Below, one piece after another: positions 8,898-18,100 of a stretch of 29,748 nt of DNA. The notes under the pieces are model-generated. The model worked only from the letters and a program-made list of their open reading frames with translations, was not told the origin of the DNA and made no database searches. The position numbers and the translations under genes were made by a program. The DNA is from a virus. Where the stretch lies: positions 1-29,748 of IMG/VR virus record IMGVR_UViG_3300028559_000144; one strand, written 5' to 3'. The first letter of the stretch is position 1; each line of letters begins with the position of its first letter.

Positions 8898-11886
8898 ACT
8901 TATTGCCAATGTAGATGTTCTTACGGAGACATTCCAGACCTGGGTTACACGAACCAACACGGTACTTGATGCTCTATCTAACGAAATTATCACTGCAAAT
9001 GCTGCCGGGGCAAATACAGGCAATACTGCCGTTCCTCGCCATGCTCTGCTGCATGGTTCGTTTGCTGCCAATTCAATCATTGTTACTACGGACCTGCGGG
9101 GCGGCACTCCATCCGCAGCCGCACCGCTTATCATATCATCAAACGCGGTTGTTAATGGAGCACTCATCACCATTACCGCCAATAGTGTTTCAACCGGGCT
9201 GGCAACATTTAATGCTAATGTGTCCGCTGTCGGCGCCAATACTTCTATCGGTGGCACCACATTCAATGTGACTTCAAATGTCGCCGTCGTTGCTACGAGC
9301 CAGACATTTAGATCCAACAGCACTGTTACAGCCTTGTCAATTGCAGGCAACTCTACCGCGACGAATACTGCTATCGGTGGCACTACCCTCAATGTGACTT
9401 CAAATGTTGCTGTGGTAGCCGCAAGCCAGGCATTTAGGTCCAACAGCACTGTTACTGCTTTAGTGATTACCGGTAACTCTACCGCGACGAATACTGCTAT
9501 CGGTGGTGATGTTTTTACCGTAACTCCTAATACTACATTTGTCAACACAACTTCATTCTCTAATACAGTCGCGGTAACGGGCAACGCTACGTTCAGTAAT
9601 ACAGTTGCGGTAACGGGTGCAGCCACATTTTCAAATACTATTGCGGTAACAAATACTGCCACATTCAGTAATACAGTTGCGGTAACGGGCGCTGCCACAT
9701 TTTCAAATACTATTGCGGTAACAAATACTGCCACATTCAGTAATACAGTTGCGGTAACGGGCAACGCTACGTTCAGTAATACAGTTGCGGTAACGGGTGC
9801 AGCCACATTTTCAAATACTATTGCGGTAACGGGTGCGGCCACATTTTCAAATACGATGGGGGTCACCGGACTAACTACGCTTGGGGCAGTTAATGCCATC
9901 ACCGCAAACGCGTCTGTCATTGTCAATGTTGGTGCAAATGTCCATGCCAATACTACTTCACTTAAAGTTGGTAATGCCACTGTAAATACTGTGGTGACTA
10001 GTGCTACTGTTACTGTAGCCAATTCGACCACCTCACTGGTAACCACTCCCGGCTCTGTTGCTACTGGTATTACTACTGTAAATACTACGGCGCTGAGTGT
10101 TGGCGCGAATGTGGTAGCAAATAGTTCAGCCTTGGTTGTGGGTAACACTACGGTCGGTCACGTTACCGTATCAGTGGGCGCCAATGTGGTTTTAGAAACA
10201 TCTAGACTGGCGGTAGGTAATTCTACAACAAATACTATTATTTCACAGGCACAAGTTCACACTGATGGCAACTTAACGGTCGCAGGCACTACTACTCTAA
10301 GTGGAGTAAATAATCTTAACGGTGCCACTACAGTTGCCAATACACTAGGTGTCACAGGACTAACTACACTTGTAAATGTGAATGCTGCCGTTGCAAACGC
10401 ATCAACTATTGTGAACGTAGGCGCCAATGTTCATGCTAATACAACCTCACTTAAGGTTGGTAACTCAACTGTAAATACTGTTGTAACTGGGGCTCTTACT
10501 ACACTACAAGACGCAACTGGCTCGATCACCCTATCACCATCTGTGATTACCGCCGGGCTTGCTACTATTAACTCTACTGCAATCGCGGTTGGAGCAAATA
10601 ATGTGTCTAATAGCTCTGCCGTGGTGGTAGGGAATACAGTACTAAGGCATACAACAGTCACAGTAGGTAGCAACGTATCACTGGATACAGCCGCGGTTCG
10701 AGTGGGCAACTCAACTGTGAATACTGTTATTTCTCAATCGTCAGTTTACACCGACGGCGCTATCACCGTGCAGGGTGCAGCAACAATTAATGGCACAGTA
10801 ACTCTAACTGCGCTTACCGCCGCCAATAATCTAACTGCTAACGTAGCTAACGCGGCGACAATTGTGAATGTCGGTGCCAATGTTCATGCTAATACTACTT
10901 CACTCAAGGTAGGCAACTCTACCGTAAATACCGTAATTACATCTTCTACTACAAACGTATCAAACTCTACTGTCAATACGTTTATCACTGTAGGTTCTGG
11001 GCTATTTGGTAATTCTACGGCTAATGCTACTGTGAACTCATCCTCGTTCATGACACAGAGTTCAGCCACAGTTAATACTTCTATCACTCCTACTCAGATT
11101 AGAATTATTAATAGTTCTGGTAATGCAACCATCACACCTACTTCTATTACTGTAGGTCTGTTTACCGGCAATGCTACTTCAATGGCGGTCGGCGCCAATG
11201 TGGTTGCCAATACTACCTCGCTTGTCATCGGCGCTAACGTGTCTCTTGATGCCGCTGCGCTTCGCGTAGGAAACTCCACTGTCAACTCAGTCATCACCTC
11301 GTCGTCATTATCTACTACTGGCACGCTTGGGGCCATTGGAGCAGCTACATTTAGCAATACTGTTGCGGTTACAGGCGCAGTTACACTCAGTAATACATCT
11401 AGCCACGTTGGCGCTGCTACTTTCTCCAATACCGTGGCGGTTACTGGCGCTGCCACATTCAGTAACACGGTTGCGGCCACGGGTGCCGCTACATTCAGCA
11501 ATACCGTAACTGTTACTGGCAATGTCAATGCAAATGCTTCAGTTACCATCAATACCGACTACAGCATGATTGTTACTGCAAATACTAATGTCGGATCAAA
11601 TTCGGCGCCTAGAATTGTATTCAGTTTCCCTAAGGCCACATGGAAAGGCGCCAAGATCATTGCCATGGCCGACAACGCGGGAACAAATCAGATCACAGAA
11701 ATGGCAGTGGTGCACGATGGTACAACAGCTTGGTCTACTACATACGCAACAATCTCGTCTCCTGGCGGCGGTGAAACCGCTCTAGGAACTTACTCTTCAC
11801 AGATAAATAATGCTAACGTAGAGATTTTACTCACTCAAGTTCTATCTGGCACCTCCGTTAAAATCATCAGTCACCTTATAAAGTAA
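8890..11886 (+). CDS. repeat-rich tail fibre/adhesin protein 1
   Basis: This 998-aa protein is almost entirely Ala/Asn/Thr/Val/Ser-rich beta-repeat. The N-terminal ~60 residues (MARLIANVDVLTETFQTWVT) are unique and probably form the attachment part. Blocks of a 12-residue repeat (consensus ATFSNTVAVTGA) lie at bases about 9544-9857 and 11329-11520. Between them a longer unit, starting NVGANVHANTTSLKVGNSTV or close variants, recurs at about 9910, 10398 and 10855. The last ~110 residues form a distinct globular cap (EMAVVHDGT ... LGTYSSQINNANVEILL) that is shared with the next gene. This architecture fits a trimeric beta-helical fibre shaft with a C-terminal tip. The ATG follows GGCGAG and overlaps the upstream gene by 8 bases. 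A long antisense reading frame here is a by-product of the repeats. Confidence 0.78.
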   Translation: MARLIANVDVLTETFQTWVTRTNTVLDALSNEIITANAAGANTGNTAVPRHALLHGSFAANSIIVTTDLRGGTPSAAAPLIISSNAVVNGALITITANSVSTGLATFNANVSAVGANTSIGGTTFNVTSNVAVVATSQTFRSNSTVTALSIAGNSTATNTAIGGTTLNVTSNVAVVAASQAFRSNSTVTALVITGNSTATNTAIGGDVFTVTPNTTFVNTTSFSNTVAVTGNATFSNTVAVTGAATFSNTIAVTNTATFSNTVAVTGAATFSNTIAVTNTATFSNTVAVTGNATFSNTVAVTGAATFSNTIAVTGAATFSNTMGVTGLTTLGAVNAITANASVIVNVGANVHANTTSLKVGNATVNTVVTSATVTVANSTTSLVTTPGSVATGITTVNTTALSVGANVVANSSALVVGNTTVGHVTVSVGANVVLETSRLAVGNSTTNTIISQAQVHTDGNLTVAGTTTLSGVNNLNGATTVANTLGVTGLTTLVNVNAAVANASTIVNVGANVHANTTSLKVGNSTVNTVVTGALTTLQDATGSITLSPSVITAGLATINSTAIAVGANNVSNSSAVVVGNTVLRHTTVTVGSNVSLDTAAVRVGNSTVNTVISQSSVYTDGAITVQGAATINGTVTLTALTAANNLTANVANAATIVNVGANVHANTTSLKVGNSTVNTVITSSTTNVSNSTVNTFITVGSGLFGNSTANATVNSSSFMTQSSATVNTSITPTQIRIINSSGNATITPTSITVGLFTGNATSMAVGANVVANTTSLVIGANVSLDAAALRVGNSTVNSVITSSSLSTTGTLGAIGAATFSNTVAVTGAVTLSNTSSHVGAATFSNTVAVTGAATFSNTVAATGAATFSNTVTVTGNVNANASVTINTDYSMIVTANTNVGSNSAPRIVFSFPKATWKGAKIIAMADNAGTNQITEMAVVHDGTTAWSTTYATISSPGGGETALGTYSSQINNANVEILLTQVLSGTSVKIISHLIK
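9544..9857 (+). repeat. 36-bp coding repeat array with exact long copies (fibre 1)
   Basis: These are tandem 36-base units encoding ATFSNTVAVTGA-like 12-mers. Superimposed on this are longer exact copies. An 80-base stretch at 9571-9650 recurs identically at 9751-9830. A 69-base stretch at 9622-9690 recurs at 9694-9762 (72-base period). Such identity at DNA level indicates recent duplication or gene conversion rather than only protein-level selection. Confidence 0.9.
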
Positions 11887-11893
11887 AGATCAT

Positions 11894-12766
11894 ATGGCCG
11901 ATACAAGATTCAAGGTAGAAAATGGACTGTTAGCAGTAGGAGGGGCTGGGAGTAGTTCTAGATTTGAACACCCTCTTACCGTTGCTGCCAACACTACAAT
12001 TGACGGAGACCTGCTATTGGTGCAGGGTAACTTTACCGTCGTTGGTAACACAATTTACCAGGGTGTTCTAAACTATGCAGCCGATCTTATTCCGACTACC
12101 AATGGCACGTTAACAATTGGCACTTCCACCAACACCTATAACGGGCATTTTAATACCCTAATTAGCCATAGTGGAATCTTTCCGTTAGCAAATACCGTAG
12201 CACTAGGAAATACAAGCAGACGGTTTGAAGGCTTTGTAACTAATATTAATGCATCTGGCACTGGAACAATCACAGGCGCCGCAACATTCTCTAACACAAT
12301 TGTTGTTACGGGGAACGCACAGTTCTCTAATACAGTTGCTGTAACGGGTAATGCTACATTCTCTAATACAATTGCTGCCACTGGTGCTGCTACATTCTCT
12401 AATACAGTTACAGCAACCGGCGCCGTAACTACTCCTGCGGTCATTCTTACCAACGGCGGACTTTATTCCAATCAAGCTACAGTGTCCACTACTTCCCCAA
12501 CCGTAGTTGATTCGTTCCCACTTGCCTCTGCTACTGGCGCAAGGTATACTGTTACCGCAAGACTTGCGGGTACTTCTAGACATGCAGTTGAACTTCTTAC
12601 CGTTCACGAAGGCACCAATGTTCTTGCTACTCAATACGCAGAGATTTTTAATACCAGGCTTGGGGTGTTTGATATAAATATCAATGGCGCAAATGTTGAA
12701 CTAACATTCACTCCTCTTACCGCCGTGGCTCATACCGTCAGAGTCATCCGCCAGCAGATACTATAA
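11894..12766 (+). CDS. short fibre/adhesin protein 2 (paralogue of fibre 1)
   Basis: This 290-aa protein starts 7 bases after fibre 1. The N-terminal part (GDLLLVQGNFTVVGNTIYQG and LTIGTSTNTYNGHFNTLI) is of a type common at the base of phage fibre proteins. It is followed by four copies of the ATFSNTVAVTG 12-residue repeat at bases about 12277-12430. The last ~95 residues match the tip of fibre 1: VELLTVHEGTNVLATQYAEI and INGANVELTF here correspond to EMAVVHDGTTAWSTTYATI and INNANVEILL there. It looks like a compact version of fibre 1 with most of the shaft missing, and probably forms a second receptor-contacting or decorating fibre. Catalytic residues are not evident. Confidence 0.72.
   Translation: MADTRFKVENGLLAVGGAGSSSRFEHPLTVAANTTIDGDLLLVQGNFTVVGNTIYQGVLNYAADLIPTTNGTLTIGTSTNTYNGHFNTLISHSGIFPLANTVALGNTSRRFEGFVTNINASGTGTITGAATFSNTIVVTGNAQFSNTVAVTGNATFSNTIAATGAATFSNTVTATGAVTTPAVILTNGGLYSNQATVSTTSPTVVDSFPLASATGARYTVTARLAGTSRHAVELLTVHEGTNVLATQYAEIFNTRLGVFDININGANVELTFTPLTAVAHTVRVIRQQIL
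12277..12430 (+). repeat. 36-bp coding repeats in fibre 2
   Basis: Four consecutive 36-base units encode ATFSNTIVVTGN-like 12-mers. The core words ttctctaata and acagttgctgtaac resemble those of the arrays in the genes on both sides. Confidence 0.8.
12673..12680 (+). promoter_or_regulatory. TATAAATA octamer inside fibre 2, possible late promoter for fibre 3
   Basis: This is an exact late-promoter octamer lying in codons for DININ near the end of fibre 2, 95 bases before the ATG at 12776. Its placement upstream of a gene start is suggestive, but it is coding sequence and may be fortuitous. Confidence 0.35.
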
Positions 12767-12775
12767 GGATAACCA

Positions 12776-14806
12776 ATGGCTATCAATAATAATTTCAGGG
12801 CGGTACACGGGCTAGAGGCTAACGGGGCCGTAACTTTTGCTAATACGCTTGCCGTGACCGGTGGCTCTACCCTGTCTAATACACTGGCGGTGACTGGCGC
12901 AGCCACATTTAGCAATAACGTAACGATCGGTGGTAACTTTACCGTAACCGGCACTACCACCTACGTCAACACGGCTGTTCTTAATATTGCCGACAATATT
13001 ATGTCTCTTAATTCAGATGTTGTCGGAGCTCCTACGGAGAATTGCGGGCTGGAAGTTAACCGTGGCTCATCTGCTAACGTTTCATTTATCTGGAATGAAA
13101 CATCTGATAGATGGCAGATTACCAATGACGGTTCCACCTTCGGTAATGTGCACTCGACTTTAGCTTCTGTTGTGCTTGGAACTCATACTTCTGGCAATTA
13201 TGTAGGCACCGTGACCGCTGGTACTGGCGTCAGTTTATCTGGAGCTTCTGGCGCAAATGCTGCTCACTCCATTTCAATTGGGCAGAACGTAGATACTACG
13301 GCTGCTGTTACATTCGGCCGCCTGACCGCTGGGGCCGGTAGCGCTAATAGTTCTGCAAACAGCACGGTTGTCCAGGTAGCCAACAGTACACTTTCTTCTC
13401 AGATGACTGCAGGAGGGTTTACGGCTGGTTCTACTACTATGACCGCATCTGGGTTCACTGGGAACTTAACCGGTACGTCATCCAACACTACCAATCTCAA
13501 TGGGCAACCCGCTTCATTCTATTCAAACGCCACTAACCTAGCCACGGGCACGGTGCCTACTGCTAGACTTGCTACCTCTGGTACTGCAAACTCTATTACA
13601 TTTTTAGCGGGGGATCAAACTTGGAAAGTAGGGCCTCTAGGATACACCGGGTCTCAAGGAAACCAGGGTAACCAGGGGGTCATCGGCTTTACTGGATCAA
13701 CCGGCTTTACTGGATCGCAGGGCATTCAGGGCGCCACAGGAGCCACAGGCGGGCAAGGGCCCATCGGCTTTACTGGATCAACCGGCTTTACTGGATCGCA
13801 GGGCTCTCAAGGAATCCAGGGCAATCAAGGAATCCAGGGTAACCAAGGCAGCATCGGCCTCACAGGTTCAACCGGCTTTACTGGATCGCAGGGCATTCAG
13901 GGCAATCAAGGAATCCAGGGTAACCAAGGAATCCAGGGCAACACCGGCTTCACAGGTTCAACCGGCTTTACTGGATCGCAGGGCATTCAGGGCAATCAAG
14001 GAATCCAGGGTAACCAAGGAATCCAGGGCAACACCGGCTTTACTGGATCGCAGGGCATTCAGGGCGCCACAGGAGCCACAGGCGGGCAGGGTAACCAAGG
14101 CAGCATCGGCCTCACAGGTTCAACCGGCTTTACTGGATCAAGGGGATTCAAAGGAGATCTAGGAGACTCTGGCGTGGCCGGCGGAATAGGCCTCACTGGA
14201 TCAACTGGATCAACTGGATTTACTGGTTCTAAAGGAGATACTGGCACCACTGGTACTCAAGGCGCCACTGGATTTACTGGTTCTAAAGGAGATACTGGCA
14301 CCACTGGTACTCAAGGCGCCACCGGCTTTACTGGCTCTGGATATGGCACCGCGGCTAATGTTGAGATGAACTCTCTTGGAGTTGGTACTCCGGGCTCTGG
14401 TACTGCAGGTGAGATTCGTGCCACCAATAATATCACGGCATACTATTCCGATAGAAGGCTCAAGGAAAATATTGTATGCATTCCAGATGCGCTGGATAAA
14501 GTTGACTCTATCAATGGAGTGACATTTACTTCTAACGATCTAGCCGAAACCTTTGGTTATCTGGATAAGTCTAGTCAGGTGGGTGTTATCGCGCAGGAAA
14601 TTCAAGCGGTGCTGCCTCAAATCGTAGTACCGGCGCCATTTGACATTGGTCAGAATGAGGATGGCACTGAGTATAGCTTATCCGGTGAGAATTATGTAAC
14701 CGTTCACTACGAAAAACTCATCCCGTTGCTTATCGAGGCGATCAAGGAACTTAGGGCAGACCTCCGCGAACTTGAAACTAAGGTGACCAACCATGGTGTC
14801 AATTAA
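12776..14806 (+). CDS. tail fibre 3 with collagen-like shaft and C-terminal S74 intramolecular chaperone
   Basis: This 676-aa protein begins with three ATFSNTLAVTG-type repeats. Next comes the fibre segment ADNIMSLNSDVVGAPTENCG ... SFIWNETSDRWQIT, then Ser/Thr/Asn-rich beta sequence. Residues about 290-520 are collagen-like Gly-X-Y triplets (GFTGS, GIQGNQ, GPI). The end is a peptidase S74 / endosialidase-type chaperone domain, recognised by YYSDRRLKENI, GVIAQEIQ and VHYEKLIPLLIEAIKELRAD. In this family the domain helps the trimer fold and then cuts itself off just before the Ser of the SDRRLK motif (here Ser558), with the motif Lys (Lys563) completing the dyad; both are present. The released part would be about 119 residues. 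It is probably a trimeric receptor-binding fibre. The ATG follows AAGGATAACC. Confidence 0.85.
   Translation: MAINNNFRAVHGLEANGAVTFANTLAVTGGSTLSNTLAVTGAATFSNNVTIGGNFTVTGTTTYVNTAVLNIADNIMSLNSDVVGAPTENCGLEVNRGSSANVSFIWNETSDRWQITNDGSTFGNVHSTLASVVLGTHTSGNYVGTVTAGTGVSLSGASGANAAHSISIGQNVDTTAAVTFGRLTAGAGSANSSANSTVVQVANSTLSSQMTAGGFTAGSTTMTASGFTGNLTGTSSNTTNLNGQPASFYSNATNLATGTVPTARLATSGTANSITFLAGDQTWKVGPLGYTGSQGNQGNQGVIGFTGSTGFTGSQGIQGATGATGGQGPIGFTGSTGFTGSQGSQGIQGNQGIQGNQGSIGLTGSTGFTGSQGIQGNQGIQGNQGIQGNTGFTGSTGFTGSQGIQGNQGIQGNQGIQGNTGFTGSQGIQGATGATGGQGNQGSIGLTGSTGFTGSRGFKGDLGDSGVAGGIGLTGSTGSTGFTGSKGDTGTTGTQGATGFTGSKGDTGTTGTQGATGFTGSGYGTAANVEMNSLGVGTPGSGTAGEIRATNNITAYYSDRRLKENIVCIPDALDKVDSINGVTFTSNDLAETFGYLDKSSQVGVIAQEIQAVLPQIVVPAPFDIGQNEDGTEYSLSGENYVTVHYEKLIPLLIEAIKELRADLRELETKVTNHGVN
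13643..14335 (+). repeat. collagen-like coding repeats, including an exact 90-bp tandem duplication
   Basis: The repeats are runs of 9-base Gly-X-Y codon triplets. Bases 13861-13950 are identical to 13951-14040, an exact 90-bp tandem duplication of ten triplets. A further 54-base period unit, encoding FTGSKGDTGTTGTQGATG, occurs twice around 14216-14323. Segments containing ggcattcagggcgccacagg also recur further apart (about 13720 and 14050). Unit lengths are all multiples of 9, so the Gly-X-Y register is kept. Confidence 0.92.
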
Positions 14807-15125
14807 AACTAAGTTGCGGATGGAACAGGGCGCTAATTTTAGTGCTACCGTTCCTGTGCTAGGAGATGATGGCTTACCATTCAATTTGACTGGGTACACT
14901 GGCGCAGCACAAGTAAGAAAACACTATTCGTCTTTGACCGCTTATACTTTTACTGTTGCTCTAGGCGGAAACACAGGCATAGTTACTTTAAGCATGACTC
15001 CAGTACAAACTGGAGCTATTAGCCCTGGTATCCACGTATTTGACTGTGAAGTCACATCAGGAAATACTGTGTATCGCGTAGCCGAAGGGCAAGTACATAT
15101 AACCGCACAGGTTACTAAAGCTTAG
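14793..15125 (+). CDS. small BppU-N-like structural protein
   Basis: This 110-aa protein has an ATG that overlaps the end of fibre 3 by 14 bases, with AAGGTG upstream, so it is probably translationally coupled. The pattern is a basic N-terminus, then MEQGANFSATVPVLGDDGLP, NLTGYTGAAQVRK, LSMTPVQTGAI and a final strand-rich segment ending EGQVHITAQVT. It resembles a small beta-sandwich protein often found beside phage fibre and baseplate genes (BppU N-terminal-like). A role in fibre attachment or as a small tail decoration is likely but unproven. Its stop codon lies only two bases from the stop of the convergent glycosyltransferase gene. Confidence 0.65.
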   Translation: MVSIKTKLRMEQGANFSATVPVLGDDGLPFNLTGYTGAAQVRKHYSSLTAYTFTVALGGNTGIVTLSMTPVQTGAISPGIHVFDCEVTSGNTVYRVAEGQVHITAQVTKA

Positions 15126-15127
15126 TT

Positions 15128-18100
15128 TTAGCGCCGGATAAAGTAATAATCTCCGTCTGGCTTATCTACCTCGGTGAATTGACCTGCACACTCAAAGCCA
15201 ATGCTATCCAGATATTCAATCACTTCTTCAGCTTTAGGCGCACCGACATTGTAGTCGGTTTTCTGTAGTTCAAGAAGTAGGTGGTTACACCCTTTCAGGG
15301 TTTCAGTTGCGCCTTTAAGCACATCGAGTTCCGCTCCCTGAATATCCATCTTGATCAAGTCGGGTGTTGGAAACTGATTCATCTTGCACACGCTATCAAG
15401 TGACATTCCGATCCGCTTCTTCTTATTCTCTTCTGGGAATAGAGTTGGAGCAAGAGGACTGAGTTCTGGGTTCTCTGTGTAATAACTATTTCCAGCCGGA
15501 TCATGCGTGTTTTCGTTGAAGTCTAGTTCCGTGAAATCATTCTCGGTAAGCAGGCCTAGGTGATGATCGTAGTCGTTGTAAAGAAATCTAACCTCTGACA
15601 TTGCCTCAAATAGCACAAACTTGGATTCAGGCCATACCTTTTTAGCTTCGTTAGTCCAATGAAGAACACAAGAGCCAATGTCATAGATAACGGCAGGTTT
15701 GATCATGCCGCTAAGTTTTCTCAGGAACTCTATGTGGTCAAGTGGCAACATAGGAGTATCATGTAGAGCTTTGAGTCTTTGTCTCTCTGGAGACTCTGGA
15801 GCCGAAGCATTATCTTCAATACGGAACACCCGATCCCCGTGATGGTCACAAACAATCGTAACATCGCACCAAATACCATAACCTAGCTTGCGAGCTTTCA
15901 TACAGAAGTCTAGGTCCTCACTGACTGTATTGGTATGATCTAGTGCCGAGTGATAGACAAACTGTGGATAGCCTACGGCTTTGAATACTTCAGACTTGAT
16001 CAGAACACAGCCCAGCCCACAACCGCAAATCTCTACAAAAGACCATTGTTTAAGAGCCGCCCAGGGAATGTTATGGTGAAGATGATCATACACTTCAAGA
16101 ATTTGTTCCTCTTTGCGCTGTCTATAAACTCCGGTTACAATAGGTTTATCATGCGCCAGTAGTTTTACCAGCGTATCCGGCGCAAATGCAATATCATGAT
16201 CCACAGAAAAAAGATAATCGTATGATCGAACGGTCCAGTCTGCAATGAGATTCCGAACTTGGTCTACGTTGTAGCCATAGAAATATTGAAAGTCAACTTC
16301 ATAGCCTTCCGGCACGATAAGATCATAGATTGATTTGAATGTTGCGACCTCAATATTTTTGGCGGTGGGAATTGCAATTAGTATCTTCTTATTTTTCATA
16401 ATCTTGCCCTTGGTTACAGCATTCACGGTTCTTGTTTGTTCGTCACTATTAATCTTATAGTCATTTATCGGATTCTTATCGTTGTAGTTATACACGATAT
16501 CAGGCACACATACGACTTTGTCTGGGTCAGCTAGTTCCAATAGAGTGTAAAAGACGGCGGTGTCTCCACCTGCTTTAAGCCATTTGTCATCCTTATCTTG
16601 GAACGCCGTATCATCTGGCACCAAGTTAAACAACTTGCCTTTAAATGTCCTCATATGAGTGTAAGGCATATGCCAGTTGAACTCATAGCTGCGGTACGAT
16701 TTGTTTCTTTTAATCTCTGGAGGATATGGCTGTGCAACTAGAGGAATGTTGTCAGCCATAGACCAACAAGAGCCGTATGTAAACTCAGCACCTTCGTCGT
16801 ACAGGTTGTTGTACATATGGAAGATAGTTGGATCATTAACTAGAGTATCGTCTCCGTCAATGAGTATACAAATATCATCGCCATCTGGCTCAATATTGCG
16901 AAGGCTTGTTATCTGATTACATACAGCGCCGCGGTTGACGGTATTATTTATTAGGTGAAATTTGCTCTCTGTTTCCAAGTCAAGCGTGTTTAGTGCGTTG
17001 TTTATACGATCCCAAGTGGAATCAGTTGATGCATCATTAATAATTGTTACGTCATAGTTATCATAATCTTGGGCCGCAATAGACTTAATGCAATCCTCAA
17101 TATAGTTCTCTGCGTTATAGACAGGAACGATAACGTGTATGCGCTTTTCTTTTGTCTTTGGTTGTAGTAGCTCCTCGGGGTTTAGATATCGGCGATTGAA
17201 CACCGATCGTACCTTCTTATTAATAGCAGTCACCTTTCGGTATTCGTCAACTCGAAGATAGTTTCCCATCTTGTGATACAGATGTTGTTTCCATTGTAGG
17301 GCAACGGAATCCCAACCACAAATAGTGGCTACGTCCCCGCAGGCTTTTTGCTTTTCATCAAGCCTTGAGTAGTGGTATGCATCAATGACTAGATTAGCAA
17401 ACTCTTGAGCTTGCCGATCGGCATCAAGCTCAGGTACTATCCAATTTGGTTCAACTGGGTACTTAAGTTTCCATGAGGCCGCGTCAATAGCGGTCTCTGA
17501 TAGTCCGGCATAATCACAAGTGATGACCGGAGTATTGTAGTAGAGTGACTCAAGCACGGAAATACCAAACGTCTCAGGCTGATCACACGGATAGATCATA
17601 TAGGTGGAACTTGCCACCTCTTGTGCTACTTGCTTCGGGGTCAGTATTCCAGTGAACGTGATAGTATCATTGCAGGTAAGCTTTGATAGCCGATTGTATT
17701 CTACTTCTTGTGCATCGGGACCGTGCGACTCGGCAAATTTGTAGTAGCCACCTAGAACTTTCAGTCGTGCGGTCGGAATGGCCGCTACTACTTTAGGCCA
17801 AATCTTTTCTACCAGAGGAGTCATACCTTTTGATACCGCAGAATTGAACACAAAGAGGTTGGGATCTTTTTTGGCGTGAGGAGAGATCTTGTGTCTAGCC
17901 ATTCCATTTCTTGTGTGGAATTGTTTCTTCTTAAAGTTCTCTGACATTCTGTAGTGCCCATGATTGGCATTAGCAACATATGAACTGTGCCAGTCTGTCA
18001 GGGTGAATACCTCGTCTAGCCGATTTTCGTTCAGATATTGCTCGAGCAGACCATCACCGTCCAGGAAGGTATCGTGCATCCATAAAGCTTTAAAGCCCGA

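Noticed and set aside
8862-10148. 428-codon open frame on the minus strand
   Set aside because: It is the mirror of the fibre 1 repeats; the repetitive GTA/ACT-rich codons keep the reverse frame open. Its protein is itself a low-complexity repeat, and it has no promoter motif.
11094-11552. Further minus-strand open frames opposite the fibre genes (also 10431-10709, 12136-12453, 14059-14250)
   Set aside because: Same cause: repeat-driven absence of stop codons, with Val/Ala/Pro-rich nonsense products.
11811-11818. GATAAATA near the end of fibre 1 as a late promoter for fibre 2
   Set aside because: It has one mismatch, lies inside coding sequence, and fibre 2 starts 7 bases after fibre 1, so a shared message is sufficient.
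13643-14335. Repeat array resembling a CRISPR
   Set aside because: Units are contiguous multiples of 9 bases encoding Gly-X-Y with no unique spacers and lie fully inside a fibre gene.
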